This document shows positions 18,437-27,309 of a stretch of DNA of 64,000 nt, in pieces. Within the stretch, counting starts at the first letter, position 1; each line of letters begins with the position of its first letter. Position numbers and translations under genes: made by a program. The notes beneath the pieces were generated by a model. It saw nothing but the letters and a program-made list of their open reading frames with translations. It was not told the DNA's origin and ran no database searches. The stretch comes from Methylophilus sp. GTDB taxonomy: Bacteria > Pseudomonadota > Gammaproteobacteria > Burkholderiales > Methylophilaceae. The stretch spans positions 124,001-188,000 of the forward strand of contig JAUYRP010000034.1 of assembly GCA_030696695.1 (NCBI GenBank), given 5' to 3'.

Positions 18437-18510
18437 GCGGGTGTAGTTCAATGGTAGAACGCTAGCTTCCCAAGCTCGATACGCGGGTTCGATTCCCGTC
18501 ACCCGCTCCA
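18437..18510 (+). tRNA. tRNA-Gly (anticodon CCC)
   Basis: A 74-nt cloverleaf with encoded CCA. Acceptor GCGGGTG pairs with CACCCGC, the T arm is GCGGGTTCGATTCCCGT, and the anticodon loop TTCCCAA (18467-18473) holds CCC at 18469-18471. It is close to E. coli glyU. The second anticodon-stem pair is a U-C mismatch (CTAGC against GCTCG). Confidence 0.95.
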
Positions 18511-18565
18511 ATCACATCAAGATGTTTCCGAATATCTGATCATGAGCACTTGCAGTTCATATCGA

Positions 18566-18949
18566 TTAATCAATAGATGTCGGATAAAACACAAACGTCT
18601 GACCTACGCTAAGATTTAAATTTTCCGCTTGTCCGCCCAACATTTCTAGCGTATGCGTAGCCTCTTTGCAATAAAAAAAGCGCCAAGGTTGGCAGCGGTG
18701 TTCAATCCTGACTACTTTGAATTGCTTATTTAAAAAGACCACATCAATGATGTAATGCATGCCGCAGGTATGCACGCTATGGCACGGTGTAAGTACGAGC
18801 GCCTCCCTATCATCGAGAGCTGGCCTGCAGAGTAGTCCTCTTAATCTAGCAACAAACCCTTTGGCTATATGTGCATTGATATACACGTTTCCCGCACGGA
18901 TGTAAGCAGTGTTGATGCCATCAAGTGAGGGCGTGAGTTTTGGTTGCAT
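18566..18949 (-). CDS. DUF192 family protein
   Basis: A 127-residue protein of the DUF192 family, a small beta-rich fold of unknown function. Conserved pieces are ARLRGLLCRPALDDREALVL, HSVHTCGMHYIIDVVFLN and the ending LNLSVGQTFVF. It has no obvious signal peptide, unlike many family members. DUF192 genes are often found with tad loci, and this one starts 13 bp after the tadC stop, so it is probably the last gene of the Tad operon. Confidence 0.85.
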   Translation of the reverse strand: MQPKLTPSLDGINTAYIRAGNVYINAHIAKGFVARLRGLLCRPALDDREALVLTPCHSVHTCGMHYIIDVVFLNKQFKVVRIEHRCQPWRFFYCKEATHTLEMLGGQAENLNLSVGQTFVFYPTSID

Positions 18950-18962
18950 ACACAGTCCTTTG

Positions 18963-19844
18963 TTAAAAGCCTTGCGCCAATATCTTCATCACGATGGGGA
19001 ATAGCAGGATGATAAATACACAAGGAAATATGAATACGATTAAGGGAAACAAGAGTTTGACCGGTGCTTCCATCGCAATTTTTTCGGCACTGGTGAAACG
19101 TTCATTACGACGTTGCTCAGACTGCGCACGCAAAATAGGACCTAAGCTCATCCCAGAGGCCTCTGCTTGGATGATGACACTGGTTAAATTGGTGATGGCA
19201 GTGTGGTTGAGGCGTTGCGCCATATTTCTGAAGGCGTCGCTACGGTTGCTACCCGCTCTGATATCTCGCAACACGCGCTGAAACTCTGATTGCAGTACAC
19301 CTTTGGGCCCTTTGCTGACCGCTTGTTGTAATGCGCTATTGATATTCAATCCAGACTCTACGCATAGGGTGATGATGTCTAAAAAGAAGGGTAAGGTTTT
19401 AATCATTTGCTTGCGGCGTAGCTTAATCAAATCACCTAGCCAGATAGCAGGAAAGTAAAAACCTAAAAACAACGCGAAAACAATCAGTGCGATACTGAAA
19501 AAATGAAAGCTGTTTGCAATCCAATAAATAACCAACGCAAACACACTCGCCCAAATAATGCGTCCGCTTAACAACTGCGCGGGATCAAGCGCGTAATCCA
19601 ACCCTGCTTGTTTAAGCTGGATCAGCCTCATTTCTCGACTGTTTTCTGTGATGAATGGACGCACATAAAAAGCCACCCATTGAATCGGCCACCAAACGAT
19701 TTGGTAGCCCAAAGGTGGTGGGTCGTTCCACGTACGGTCTTGTTGCGGCACCACTTTGATTAAGCGTGTGCTTAGCCAAAATATAAGCAACACACTGATA
19801 GCAGCCGCACCAGCAATCATCAAAATCATTAAATGATCCACCAT
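18963..19844 (-). CDS. tadC: Tad pilus inner-membrane platform protein TadC
   Basis: A 293-residue type II secretion system F-domain protein. It has an N-terminal helix, a helix pair at about residues 95-135 (IIWASVFALVIYWIA, FFSIALIVFALFLGFYFPAI), a cytoplasmic T2SSF domain (LPFFLDIITLCVESGLNINSA) and a C-terminal helix (LLFPLIVFIFPCVFIILLFP). With TadB it forms the membrane platform driven by the CpaF/TadA ATPase. It follows tadB after 15 bp and precedes the DUF192 gene. Confidence 0.92.
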   Translation of the reverse strand: MVDHLMILMIAGAAAISVLLIFWLSTRLIKVVPQQDRTWNDPPPLGYQIVWWPIQWVAFYVRPFITENSREMRLIQLKQAGLDYALDPAQLLSGRIIWASVFALVIYWIANSFHFFSIALIVFALFLGFYFPAIWLGDLIKLRRKQMIKTLPFFLDIITLCVESGLNINSALQQAVSKGPKGVLQSEFQRVLRDIRAGSNRSDAFRNMAQRLNHTAITNLTSVIIQAEASGMSLGPILRAQSEQRRNERFTSAEKIAMEAPVKLLFPLIVFIFPCVFIILLFPIVMKILAQGF

Positions 19845-19859
19845 GTTAGGGCTCCTACA

Positions 19860-20702
19860 TTACACATCAATCGCCACAATTTTGCGGATAAACCAAATGC
19901 CAAAAAACTCCAGTACGATGACGGAAGCAATGACCCCCCAGCCGATGCGTGTGGTCCAAAGTAGTTGCATGGCTTCTGGCTCCATCTGTGTGAGCACATA
20001 GAGCAAGAACACTGGCATTAGCCCTACTACCCAAGCTTGCATTTTGCCTTGCGCGGTTAAGGCACGGATTTTCCGCTCCATTGCATGCTGACTGCGTAAG
20101 GTAACAGCTGAGCGTTCCAAGGTTTCGGCTAGTCCTCCACCCGTTTCGTTGGCAATACGCATGGCAGAAACCATTAGGTGAATGGGTTGAATGGGTACGC
20201 GATGCGTTAGGTTTTCTAGTGCATCATCTAAACTCACCCCTAGGCGTTGCTCATGTAGCAAGGTTTGAAACTCTTGCGAGAGCGGTGCTTGTAACTCAGC
20301 AGTGATTTGGCGAAACGCGCTGGACAGGGATAAGCCTGCTTTAATTGTGCCTGCAAGCATTTGAATGGCGTCTGGCAGTTGCTCTTCAATGTGATCCAGA
20401 CGGCGTTTTTTGAGTAAATTGAATAACCACCAAGGTAAAAAGGCCAATGCCAAGGCAATGCCTATGCCGATGAGTGCGCTGCCAGAGAATAGCCATACCA
20501 ACATGGTGACCAGTATTAATATGATGAGATTGAGCACATAAAGCCGAGCAGGGTCAGCATATAAATATAGCTCGCGCAAATTAAACTGGGTATCAGCTGT
20601 AAAGCGTTGTCGATAGTCAGAAAGCAGCTGGCTACCTAAGGTAAAAGCTGTCCATACCAATAGCATGGCTGTCGTTACAATCATGACCAGTAAGAAGGTC
20701 AT
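19860..20702 (-). CDS. tadB: Tad pilus inner-membrane platform protein TadB
   Basis: A 280-residue T2SSF-domain membrane protein: N-terminal helix, central helix pair (LYVLNLIILILVTMLVWLFS, ALIGIGIALALAFLPWWLFN), cytoplasmic segment LPDAIQMLAGTIKAGLSLSS and C-terminal helices (MQAWVVGLMPVFLLYVLTQM). Partner of TadC. The start ATG overlaps the stop of the CpaF gene (ATGA), showing translational coupling. Confidence 0.92.
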   Translation of the reverse strand: MTFLLVMIVTTAMLLVWTAFTLGSQLLSDYRQRFTADTQFNLRELYLYADPARLYVLNLIILILVTMLVWLFSGSALIGIGIALALAFLPWWLFNLLKKRRLDHIEEQLPDAIQMLAGTIKAGLSLSSAFRQITAELQAPLSQEFQTLLHEQRLGVSLDDALENLTHRVPIQPIHLMVSAMRIANETGGGLAETLERSAVTLRSQHAMERKIRALTAQGKMQAWVVGLMPVFLLYVLTQMEPEAMQLLWTTRIGWGVIASVIVLEFFGIWFIRKIVAIDV

Positions 20703-22483
20703 AAGGCTGCACCCATATCGGGTTGACTGGACAACTCACCTTCAAGATTTTGGTTAAATAGAGCAATGTCTAATGCAAATCCTGCTTCACGCAATCCTTG
20801 GTAGAAATGCGGGGTGACGTTGCAACCACTGAAGCGGCCAACAATGCGGCCATGCTTATTGCGCTGCAATTGCTCAAATTTGAACAATTCTTGCAATTGA
20901 ATTTTGCCAGATTCAATGCCTGTAATTTCAGAAATGCTGGTCACCACACGCTGACCGTCTGTTAAGCGACCTTGCTGAATAATAATATCCACGGCAGAGG
21001 CAATTTGTTCACGGATGGCGGTAATGGGCAAATCCATGCCTGCCATGAGAATCAGGGTTTCAAGTCTGGCTAGAGCATCACGTGCGCTGTTTGCATGTAG
21101 CGTAGTCAGCGAACCTTCATGGCCAGTATTCATCGCTTGGAGCATGTCCAGTGCTTCACCGCCACGACACTCACCCACCACAATACGGTCTGGCCGCATC
21201 CGCAATGCGTTCTTGACTAGGTCTCGAATCGCCACTTGGCCTCGGCCCTCTGCATTGGCAGGCCTAGCCTCTAAGCTCACTAGGTTGTGATGGTCGAGCT
21301 TTAACTCCGCCGCGTCTTCAATGGTGATGATGCGTTCATGCTGAGGGATAAAATTAGAAAGTACATTGAGTAATGTGGTTTTGCCCGAGCCAGTGCCACC
21401 AGAAATAATGATGTTTTTACGATGCAACACACAGATGTTTAAAAACGTTGCCATGGCTTGTGAAATGGAGTGAAAGGCTACTAAGTTATCTGCATTCAGT
21501 GCTTTTTGTGAAAACTTACGTATGGTCACGGTAGGGCCTTTAATCGCCAGTGGCGGAATCACGGCATTCACGCGTGAACCGTCTTTTAGCCGTGCGTCTA
21601 CCATGGGTGAGGATTCATCAATCCGCCGTCCCAAAGGTGCAACAATACGTTCAATTACCCCAAGCACAGCACGGTTGCTGGTAAACGAGGTGTGATGACG
21701 TTCTAAGCGCCCTTTGCGTTCTAAATAAATTTCGTCATAACGGTTCACCATAATTTCGGTGATGGTATCGTCATCAAGTAACTCCTCTAGAGGGCCTAGG
21801 CCAACCGCTTCGTTTAACACATCGTGGACGAGCTTCTCGTAGTCACTTGGTTGAATTGCGCGTATTTGCTTGCGTCGCTCTTGCAACGTGCCTTGCACAT
21901 AAGGGTTATCTGCATGTGGTTTTGCTTGTTCACGTCCAATAATTTCTCGAATGAGCAGTTCGGTTTCTTGCCTTAATGCCGCGTCTTCCATATGCAAAAT
22001 ATCACGGCGTCGCAAATCAATCGTGTCTAGCAATTGTTCATGAATGCGCTTGCGCCAGCCGTGGAATACTGTGAGTGACGGCGTGATGGCTGCAGAGCGA
22101 ATGTCGTTAGCCTCATGCAAATTGTGTTTTTCATATTGCTGGTTATGCGATGGTGCTGGTGACGGCGTTTGGGCTGCAGGTGTTTCATCCGTGATTACTT
22201 GCTCAATATTGAGTTGGTAAGCACCAATGGCAATATTGTCAGAGCGCAAAATGGGGCCATGTTGCTGAATTCTATTGCCATTCACATAGGTGCCGTGGAA
22301 CTGTCCAAGATCTTGAATATAGACGCCCACTGCTGTTTGATAGGCGCGCGCATGGCTTTTGCTGACACGCCAACCATCTAATCTAATTTGGCAGTCTCTC
22401 GATTTACCAATGGTGAAGTTCTTTTCATCTATATTCGCAATCTGTGTCGCTTGCTCGGGGTGTGAAATATAAACTTTAAACAT
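20699..22483 (-). CDS. cpaF: Tad pilus secretion ATPase with N-terminal FHA domain (CpaF/TadA)
   Basis: A 594-residue fusion. Residues about 1-95 are a forkhead-associated (phosphothreonine-binding) domain with FTIGKSRDCQIRLDGWRVSK, SHARAY and FHGTYVNG. After a Pro/Ala/Gln linker the rest is a CpaF-type VirB11-like ATPase: Walker A ISGGTGSGKTTLLNVL (about residue 363), the Asp box ERIITIEDAAEL, Walker B RPDRIVVGECRGGEALDML and the His box MNTGHEGSLTTLHANS. The ATPase powers pilus assembly at the inner membrane. The FHA part suggests regulation by threonine phosphorylation, but no kinase is visible nearby. It starts 8 bp after the secretin stop. Confidence 0.93.
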   Translation of the reverse strand: MFKVYISHPEQATQIANIDEKNFTIGKSRDCQIRLDGWRVSKSHARAYQTAVGVYIQDLGQFHGTYVNGNRIQQHGPILRSDNIAIGAYQLNIEQVITDETPAAQTPSPAPSHNQQYEKHNLHEANDIRSAAITPSLTVFHGWRKRIHEQLLDTIDLRRRDILHMEDAALRQETELLIREIIGREQAKPHADNPYVQGTLQERRKQIRAIQPSDYEKLVHDVLNEAVGLGPLEELLDDDTITEIMVNRYDEIYLERKGRLERHHTSFTSNRAVLGVIERIVAPLGRRIDESSPMVDARLKDGSRVNAVIPPLAIKGPTVTIRKFSQKALNADNLVAFHSISQAMATFLNICVLHRKNIIISGGTGSGKTTLLNVLSNFIPQHERIITIEDAAELKLDHHNLVSLEARPANAEGRGQVAIRDLVKNALRMRPDRIVVGECRGGEALDMLQAMNTGHEGSLTTLHANSARDALARLETLILMAGMDLPITAIREQIASAVDIIIQQGRLTDGQRVVTSISEITGIESGKIQLQELFKFEQLQRNKHGRIVGRFSGCNVTPHFYQGLREAGFALDIALFNQNLEGELSSQPDMGAAL

Positions 22484-22491
22484 AGTTTGCT

Positions 22492-24000
22492 CTATTGTGG
22501 ATTGGCAGCATTGGGCAGTAAACCTGCGTGAGGATGTGGCTGATTTTGAGACGTTGCGGGTTTCGTGGTATCAGTTAGTGCATCTTTGATTTCACGTGTA
22601 TTGGCGTTTTCCATGGACTGCTGTTGTTGCGCGGTGTGTTTGTTGGTAGCAGTAGGTGTTACAAATACGACTAATTCGGTTTCGTTGTTTTGAAAACGTT
22701 TTGAACGAAATAAGCTGCCCAGAATAGGCAGATCACCTAAAAAAGGTAGTTTATCGATAGTGGTGTTTTTATCTCGCGTGAGCAAACCACTTAGCACAAT
22801 GGTTTCACCATCTTGTACATTAAATTCAGATTCGGTTTTGCGTGTGCGGAGTGCAGGCCCAGATATTGTGGTCAGTGATGGATCAATATCGCTGACCTCA
22901 CTGATGATTTTTGCGCGGATGACGCCTCGTTGGTCAATTTTGGGCTCGATGTCCAATTTAATGCCGTAAGGTTTAAAAACAACCGTAGTGCCGTTAATGT
23001 TGCTGATAGAGTAAGGAATTTCACCGCCTGCCAAAAAGTTGGCTTTGGTGCCACTGCGAGTAGAAAGTGTAGGCCTTGCCAAAATCACAGCCGAGCCCGT
23101 TTGTTCTAGCATGTTCAGTTGCGCATTAAACCCAACATTGAGCACAGATAAAATATTGAGGCCGCTTGGAATTTGTAATGCACCACCGCCTGCAGCAGAA
23201 ATAGGCGCCTGGTTATTGGCGCCAGAAATTTGATTGATTTGAAAAGGACCATCGTTGTTGTGGCGTATCGGTCCCCAAACAGCGCCAATTGCACCACCGC
23301 CTGTAGCGCCCCATCTCACGCCAACTTCGCGCAAAAATCTAGTTGGAAATTCCACTACTTTGACATCCATTGCAATCATCTTCTCCCAACCTGCTCGGTT
23401 GGTGAAATTAATAATCTGTGGGTAGCGTTTGCCTAATTCCTCAACTTTGGCGAGGTCTGCGTCACTCATACTCTCGCCTTCAATCACGACTTTATCGCCA
23501 ATTAAAGAAGTCTTTGCATTCGGAATGGTTTTCACAAAAGCAGCCACTTCCTTGGAGACTCTTGACGTTTCGCCTAGCATCACCGTGACTTTGACACGGC
23601 GATTGCGGCCATCTTTTGTCCATATGTGCAATGAGGACACCCCAATGTCATTGGCGATCAGCAAAATTTCTTTGTCGTCTAACACGGCTGCAGAAAGCGC
23701 TGCACCATTACCCACTGCGAGACGGCCTGCATTGGGTTCCTGAATAACACGCGTCTCGCCAGCAAACATTTCAATCTCTGCCGAAAAATTTTGTATGTAG
23801 GGCAAGGGTTTGGTAGCCGGTTGTTTGGCATTGATTTTTTTTGCAGGAGAAAGCTTCGCCTTGCTAGCGGATTTGCTTTCATAAGCATCTACATAATCGG
23901 GTAGCGGTGCATAGCTTGTTTCGGCGTAACTGCAAAATGGTTTTAGAGCTAGCAGCGATGCAATACAAATGACACGTTTAATGGTGAGCAGGTTATACAC
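22492..24000 (-). CDS. cpaC: Tad pilus outer-membrane secretin CpaC/RcpA
   Basis: A 502-residue secretin that forms the outer-membrane pore for the Flp pilus. A signal peptide (residues about 1-26, CIASLLALKPFCSYA) precedes an N-terminal pilus-type domain (EIEMFAGETRVIQEPNAGRL), a BON-like segment and the secretin core ending in VLSGLLTRDKNTTIDKLPFLGDLPILGSLF-type sequence followed by ETELVVFVTP. The start codon is GTG with AGGA seven bases upstream. The C-terminal 45 residues are Gln/Thr-rich and low in complexity. Confidence 0.92.
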   Translation of the reverse strand: MYNLLTIKRVICIASLLALKPFCSYAETSYAPLPDYVDAYESKSASKAKLSPAKKINAKQPATKPLPYIQNFSAEIEMFAGETRVIQEPNAGRLAVGNGAALSAAVLDDKEILLIANDIGVSSLHIWTKDGRNRRVKVTVMLGETSRVSKEVAAFVKTIPNAKTSLIGDKVVIEGESMSDADLAKVEELGKRYPQIINFTNRAGWEKMIAMDVKVVEFPTRFLREVGVRWGATGGGAIGAVWGPIRHNNDGPFQINQISGANNQAPISAAGGGALQIPSGLNILSVLNVGFNAQLNMLEQTGSAVILARPTLSTRSGTKANFLAGGEIPYSISNINGTTVVFKPYGIKLDIEPKIDQRGVIRAKIISEVSDIDPSLTTISGPALRTRKTESEFNVQDGETIVLSGLLTRDKNTTIDKLPFLGDLPILGSLFRSKRFQNNETELVVFVTPTATNKHTAQQQQSMENANTREIKDALTDTTKPATSQNQPHPHAGLLPNAANPQ

Positions 24001-24060
24001 AGGATTATCCTATTGGTAAGTTGGATGACGTTGAAGTTGACTGGCAAATGACGTCATTGA

Positions 24061-24939
24061 TTAGTTGAGTGCCTCTACTTGGCTAGGTGCGTTTTGATGC
24101 AGCATGTTCATTGCATCTCCGGTTTGAGCTGGATTTAAATGCAATCCTTCTTTAATGGGCCCGCCACCGTAAATCACTGGGACAGAACTCACGCCCTGTG
24201 CACCGCTCGCTATACCCAGCAATTCGTTGGCTTCTGCAGTGGATAAAGATACGTTACCTGCATCTGCTGGCGATCTAAGTAAGGCCGTGATGCGCCCGAT
24301 TTCGCGCGCAGCAATTAATTTTTTGGCATCCTCCGGGCTTGTGTCCAATGTGACAGTGGTATAGGTCGACGCTTTTCCATCATCGTCCGTATCGGTGTGC
24401 GATACTTTGGTCCCGGTGGCTAGCACCCGCATACTTTGCAACAATGTAAACGTGTAATTGCGCGTATCTTTTTGAATGGACACGATAATGTCGATTAAGT
24501 CGTCTGGCTCAACCATGCCTGAAATAGAACTAATTTCATCGACTGGTACCGTAACTGCACGACGCCCGATGTCTAGTTTGCTAGAAAAACTAGCCTCTTT
24601 TTCGCTTTCCATTTGCGCCCATATCACAGGTTCGCCCGCATTCGCTGGAAACGCTAACCTTGCACCTTCAGCACGGTTAAATTGATCTGGTGTGATCGCA
24701 TCAGAATGCGCCCATTCTCTTGGCATTTCTCTTGTGGCCATGTTCTCAGGCGATAACATCGTGCCTTTTTCTAAATGCTCTTTGGCCACGACCACTTTGA
24801 CTAAAGCTTTGCCTTTATCCTGAGCTTCGATACTCTCAATTTTTTGTGTAATGTAGTTTTTGGTGGCTACAGCTGCAATGGCACCCACCGCTAAGGCTGC
24901 GATTAAGATAAACCAATTTTTATTGATATTTGAAAACAT
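24061..24939 (-). CDS. cpaB: Flp pilus assembly protein CpaB/RcpC
   Basis: A 292-residue periplasmic protein anchored by an N-terminal helix (WFILIAALAVGAIAAVATKN). A SAF domain follows (VVVAKEHLEKGTMLSPENM), then the RcpC domain with RRAVTVPVDEISSISGMVEP and DLIDIIVSIQK. CpaB proteins stabilise or modulate the Tad secretin. It lies 60 bp upstream of the secretin gene and 34 bp downstream of the small pilin-like ORF. Confidence 0.92.
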   Translation of the reverse strand: MFSNINKNWFILIAALAVGAIAAVATKNYITQKIESIEAQDKGKALVKVVVAKEHLEKGTMLSPENMATREMPREWAHSDAITPDQFNRAEGARLAFPANAGEPVIWAQMESEKEASFSSKLDIGRRAVTVPVDEISSISGMVEPDDLIDIIVSIQKDTRNYTFTLLQSMRVLATGTKVSHTDTDDDGKASTYTTVTLDTSPEDAKKLIAAREIGRITALLRSPADAGNVSLSTAEANELLGIASGAQGVSSVPVIYGGGPIKEGLHLNPAQTGDAMNMLHQNAPSQVEALN

Positions 24940-24973
24940 GGCTGATGGCTATTCCTGATGTTGAGTAAGAGGC

Positions 24974-25153
24974 TTAAAGGGGCAGTGATAAAAAACCACT
25001 GAATCTCTCAAAGCCTGTTCTGATGGCCTCTAAAAAAAATGTAATGACTGAGCCTCCTTCACCGCTACCGACGCCTAGCAGCATCAGCGTGACTAAGCTC
25101 ACTACTAGATACTCAGTCGAAGATTGTCCCGTTTGATGTCTTATCTGTTTCAT
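24974..25153 (-). CDS. Small Flp/TadE-type pilin-like protein (59 aa)
   Basis: A 59-codon gene beginning MKQIRHQTGQSSTEYLVVSL and ending in FLSLPL. The peptide shows the Flp-type prepilin pattern: a basic leader, Gly, four residues, Glu-Tyr (G|QSSTEY), then the hydrophobic stretch LVVSLVTLMLLGVG. Its ATG overlaps the TGA of the upstream gene (ATGA), strong evidence that it is translated. It is probably a minor pseudopilin of the Tad system; the hydrophobic core is short and the tail is unlike other pilins. Confidence 0.75.
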   Translation of the reverse strand: MKQIRHQTGQSSTEYLVVSLVTLMLLGVGSGEGGSVITFFLEAIRTGFERFSGFLSLPL

Positions 25154-25824
25154 GGTTGGTCAAGCACGGTTGTTAACATCACGCTGCTGCCTTGTGCTTT
25201 CTCAACCACCACTAATCTTGCTTCGCGGTTTTTACCGCCAAAGTAGATTGATTGATCTCGTAAAGTGGGTTTGGTGGTGCTAGGTTGGAGTTGGTATCCT
25301 CGTTGTTGCAGCACATCGACTAAAAATGCAATATTAGTTTGTACTGAATGCGGATTTTCATACACCAACTGCCTTGCAGCTTTACCTTGATCATGCGACT
25401 CCATGTCTGATAACAATTGACTTTGTGCAGGTAACACAATGCCCAGAGGTTTTTGTTGGTTGGCCTTGGCCGCTACAACATCACTGACTGTAATCAATGT
25501 TTCTGAAACACCGTTAGCTACTGTGGAAATGCGGATAGTAATAAAGTGCTGGGCTCTGCCCTGCGCAAGCAAAATCCCATTGTTGAGCACTGTTTTAGTA
25601 TGATGGTTGCCAAGGTAACGCTGATAAAACTGCTGAATTTTTTCTGGTTGCGCTTTAGTTAATATGCGATGCATTTGCATCGGCACACCATTCAATTTAA
25701 CGTTTTCTCCAATAGTTTCTACTCTTGAATGTTCAGGAAATGGCAACGTTGGCCAATCAGCAAACGCTTGCAACGACCAAATGCTGCTGATCAAGACACT
25801 GACGAGATAAATATAAGACCTCAT
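25150..25824 (-). CDS. Secreted protein of unknown function in the Tad locus
   Basis: A 224-residue exported protein. The signal peptide is MRSYIYLVSVLISSIWSLQA with probable cleavage before the FADW region. The mature part has alternating short strands and helices and resembles no family I can name. Both ends are coupled: its ATG overlaps the TadE-like stop, and its TGA overlaps the start of the small pilin-like gene. Location suggests a periplasmic role in pilus assembly. Confidence 0.75.
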   Translation of the reverse strand: MRSYIYLVSVLISSIWSLQAFADWPTLPFPEHSRVETIGENVKLNGVPMQMHRILTKAQPEKIQQFYQRYLGNHHTKTVLNNGILLAQGRAQHFITIRISTVANGVSETLITVSDVVAAKANQQKPLGIVLPAQSQLLSDMESHDQGKAARQLVYENPHSVQTNIAFLVDVLQQRGYQLQPSTTKPTLRDQSIYFGGKNREARLVVVEKAQGSSVMLTTVLDQP

Positions 25825-26573
25825 CTGTAAGGCCTTAAGCGATCAGCAGGCACATGGTCTGGCTCAACTTTGCCAATTTCGGGTGCTGAAGCGTTGAATT
25901 CAAAAAGATTAATCGGGATTTCTAATACTTTTGCTGTGGTATCGAGTAATTGGTAAGGAAATATTAAACCAGCGCTTTTCACTTTGCTTTCGACCTCCCC
26001 CGCGCTTTTTGAAGCCCAAGGGTCTACCAGCAGCACGGTATGGCGGCGTATGTTTAAGTTGATATTGTCGAATGGTTGCAGTGATTCAATATTGGCAAGT
26101 CTGACGCTGACGTCTCCTCGGTATAGATTGTCAGTATTCAATCCAAAGTTATCTGAAAGATCAAAAGCACTGTTAAGGGCGTTGAAAATAGTGGGCGTGT
26201 TTTGTGTGGTGGTACTGATGGTGATTTGATTAAAATCGGGCAGTAAATGATTTCCTCTGTGATCTGTCCACAACGCGTTTCTGTCGTCATCAGTTTCGCT
26301 CACTACATCTTGGGTTTTAATAGAAAGCTGATGCTTGCTATAAAATCTCCTACGCACCTCAGAAGCTAGCGTCGCGTCAGATTTCCAACCATTCTGACTA
26401 GAAGCATGATGAACAGTACCTTCAAACGCTACGTAACGACTCGCGATGCTGGTGGTATGCGCAATATCAATATATTTACCCAACAGCGGCACGATAAGTG
26501 TGAGGGGCACGAGCACCAACGACAGCACGATAAACTCTATCGTAGATTGACCATGTTGGTGCTTATTCAACAT
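25821..26573 (-). CDS. TadE-like pseudopilin
   Basis: A 250-residue protein with the TadE-type N-terminus HGQSTIEFIVLSLVLVPLTL: a short basic leader, Gly, Glu at +5 and a long hydrophobic helix, followed by a periplasmic domain of about 200 residues. TadE-like pseudopilins are needed for Flp pilus assembly. The start at 26573 was chosen because AGAGG lies six bases upstream and the leader length is then typical; longer reading frames run into the previous gene. It overlaps that gene by 11 bp. Confidence 0.82.
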   Translation of the reverse strand: MLNKHQHGQSTIEFIVLSLVLVPLTLIVPLLGKYIDIAHTTSIASRYVAFEGTVHHASSQNGWKSDATLASEVRRRFYSKHQLSIKTQDVVSETDDDRNALWTDHRGNHLLPDFNQITISTTTQNTPTIFNALNSAFDLSDNFGLNTDNLYRGDVSVRLANIESLQPFDNINLNIRRHTVLLVDPWASKSAGEVESKVKSAGLIFPYQLLDTTAKVLEIPINLFEFNASAPEIGKVEPDHVPADRLRPYR

Positions 26574-27309
26574 CCCAAGCCTCTTCGTCATCCTCAGGCT
26601 CATCACATGGATCTGTTCCTGTCTTTTTCTTTTCAGCCAGACACCACGCATTGGTCGCATTGTGTATATCGTTGGCAGTACTTCGCTTTTTCAACACATT
26701 GCTAGGCGGATTTAATTTATCTAAGCCAATGACTGTATTGAATTTCACCCACTGCACGATCGTTTCAGAATAATCGCCATTTGGAAAATTCATTCTTGAC
26801 TGTAGTGAGATGCTAGCGGGAATAGTCTTAGGTGTTTGTTTTGCTTGCCATGTGCACCAGCTGATGACGTTTTTAAGCATGAATTTTTTACAAGGTAAAT
26901 CAGCAATTTTAGATTCACCCATATATTGGGGCTGGCCGTTTTTTTGTTGAGAGCGTTGATCAAACAGATTTAATGCATGGATGCCTTCCGCACTACCTGG
27001 AGCATCTAAGCTATACCAACCATCCTTGTTGTCAGCCTCGTAAATATATTGAATACCACTATTTTTTTGTAGATGTGTAATGCGGATTTCCTTGCCACCG
27101 TCGGTATATCTCGCTAGGCGCGTTCCGTCCGCAGAGATATAGTCATCTTGGGTCGAGACCTTAGTTTTACCCAAGACGCGGGTAATACTTTGACTATGAA
27201 TATGCGTGCCGGAGACTTGCTCTTGAGCCTGTGTGGTCGACATGCTCTGACATAACCCGATGATGCTGGTGGCGATGTATGTGGCAGACGATGTAATCAA
27301 TGGTTTCAT
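26563..27309 (-). CDS. Exported protein of unknown function in the Tad locus
   Basis: A 248-residue protein with an N-terminal hydrophobic segment (SSATYIATSIIGLCQSMSTTQA) that looks like a signal peptide. The mature region is polar and ends in a very acidic tail (CDEPEDDEEAWDVE). Cysteine pairs at CKKFMLKNVISWC and near the C-terminus suggest disulfides, in keeping with a periplasmic location. No family was recognised. It starts at the stop codon of the TadG-like gene (1-nt overlap) and overlaps the TadE-like gene. Confidence 0.7.
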   Translation of the reverse strand: MKPLITSSATYIATSIIGLCQSMSTTQAQEQVSGTHIHSQSITRVLGKTKVSTQDDYISADGTRLARYTDGGKEIRITHLQKNSGIQYIYEADNKDGWYSLDAPGSAEGIHALNLFDQRSQQKNGQPQYMGESKIADLPCKKFMLKNVISWCTWQAKQTPKTIPASISLQSRMNFPNGDYSETIVQWVKFNTVIGLDKLNPPSNVLKKRSTANDIHNATNAWCLAEKKKTGTDPCDEPEDDEEAWDVE

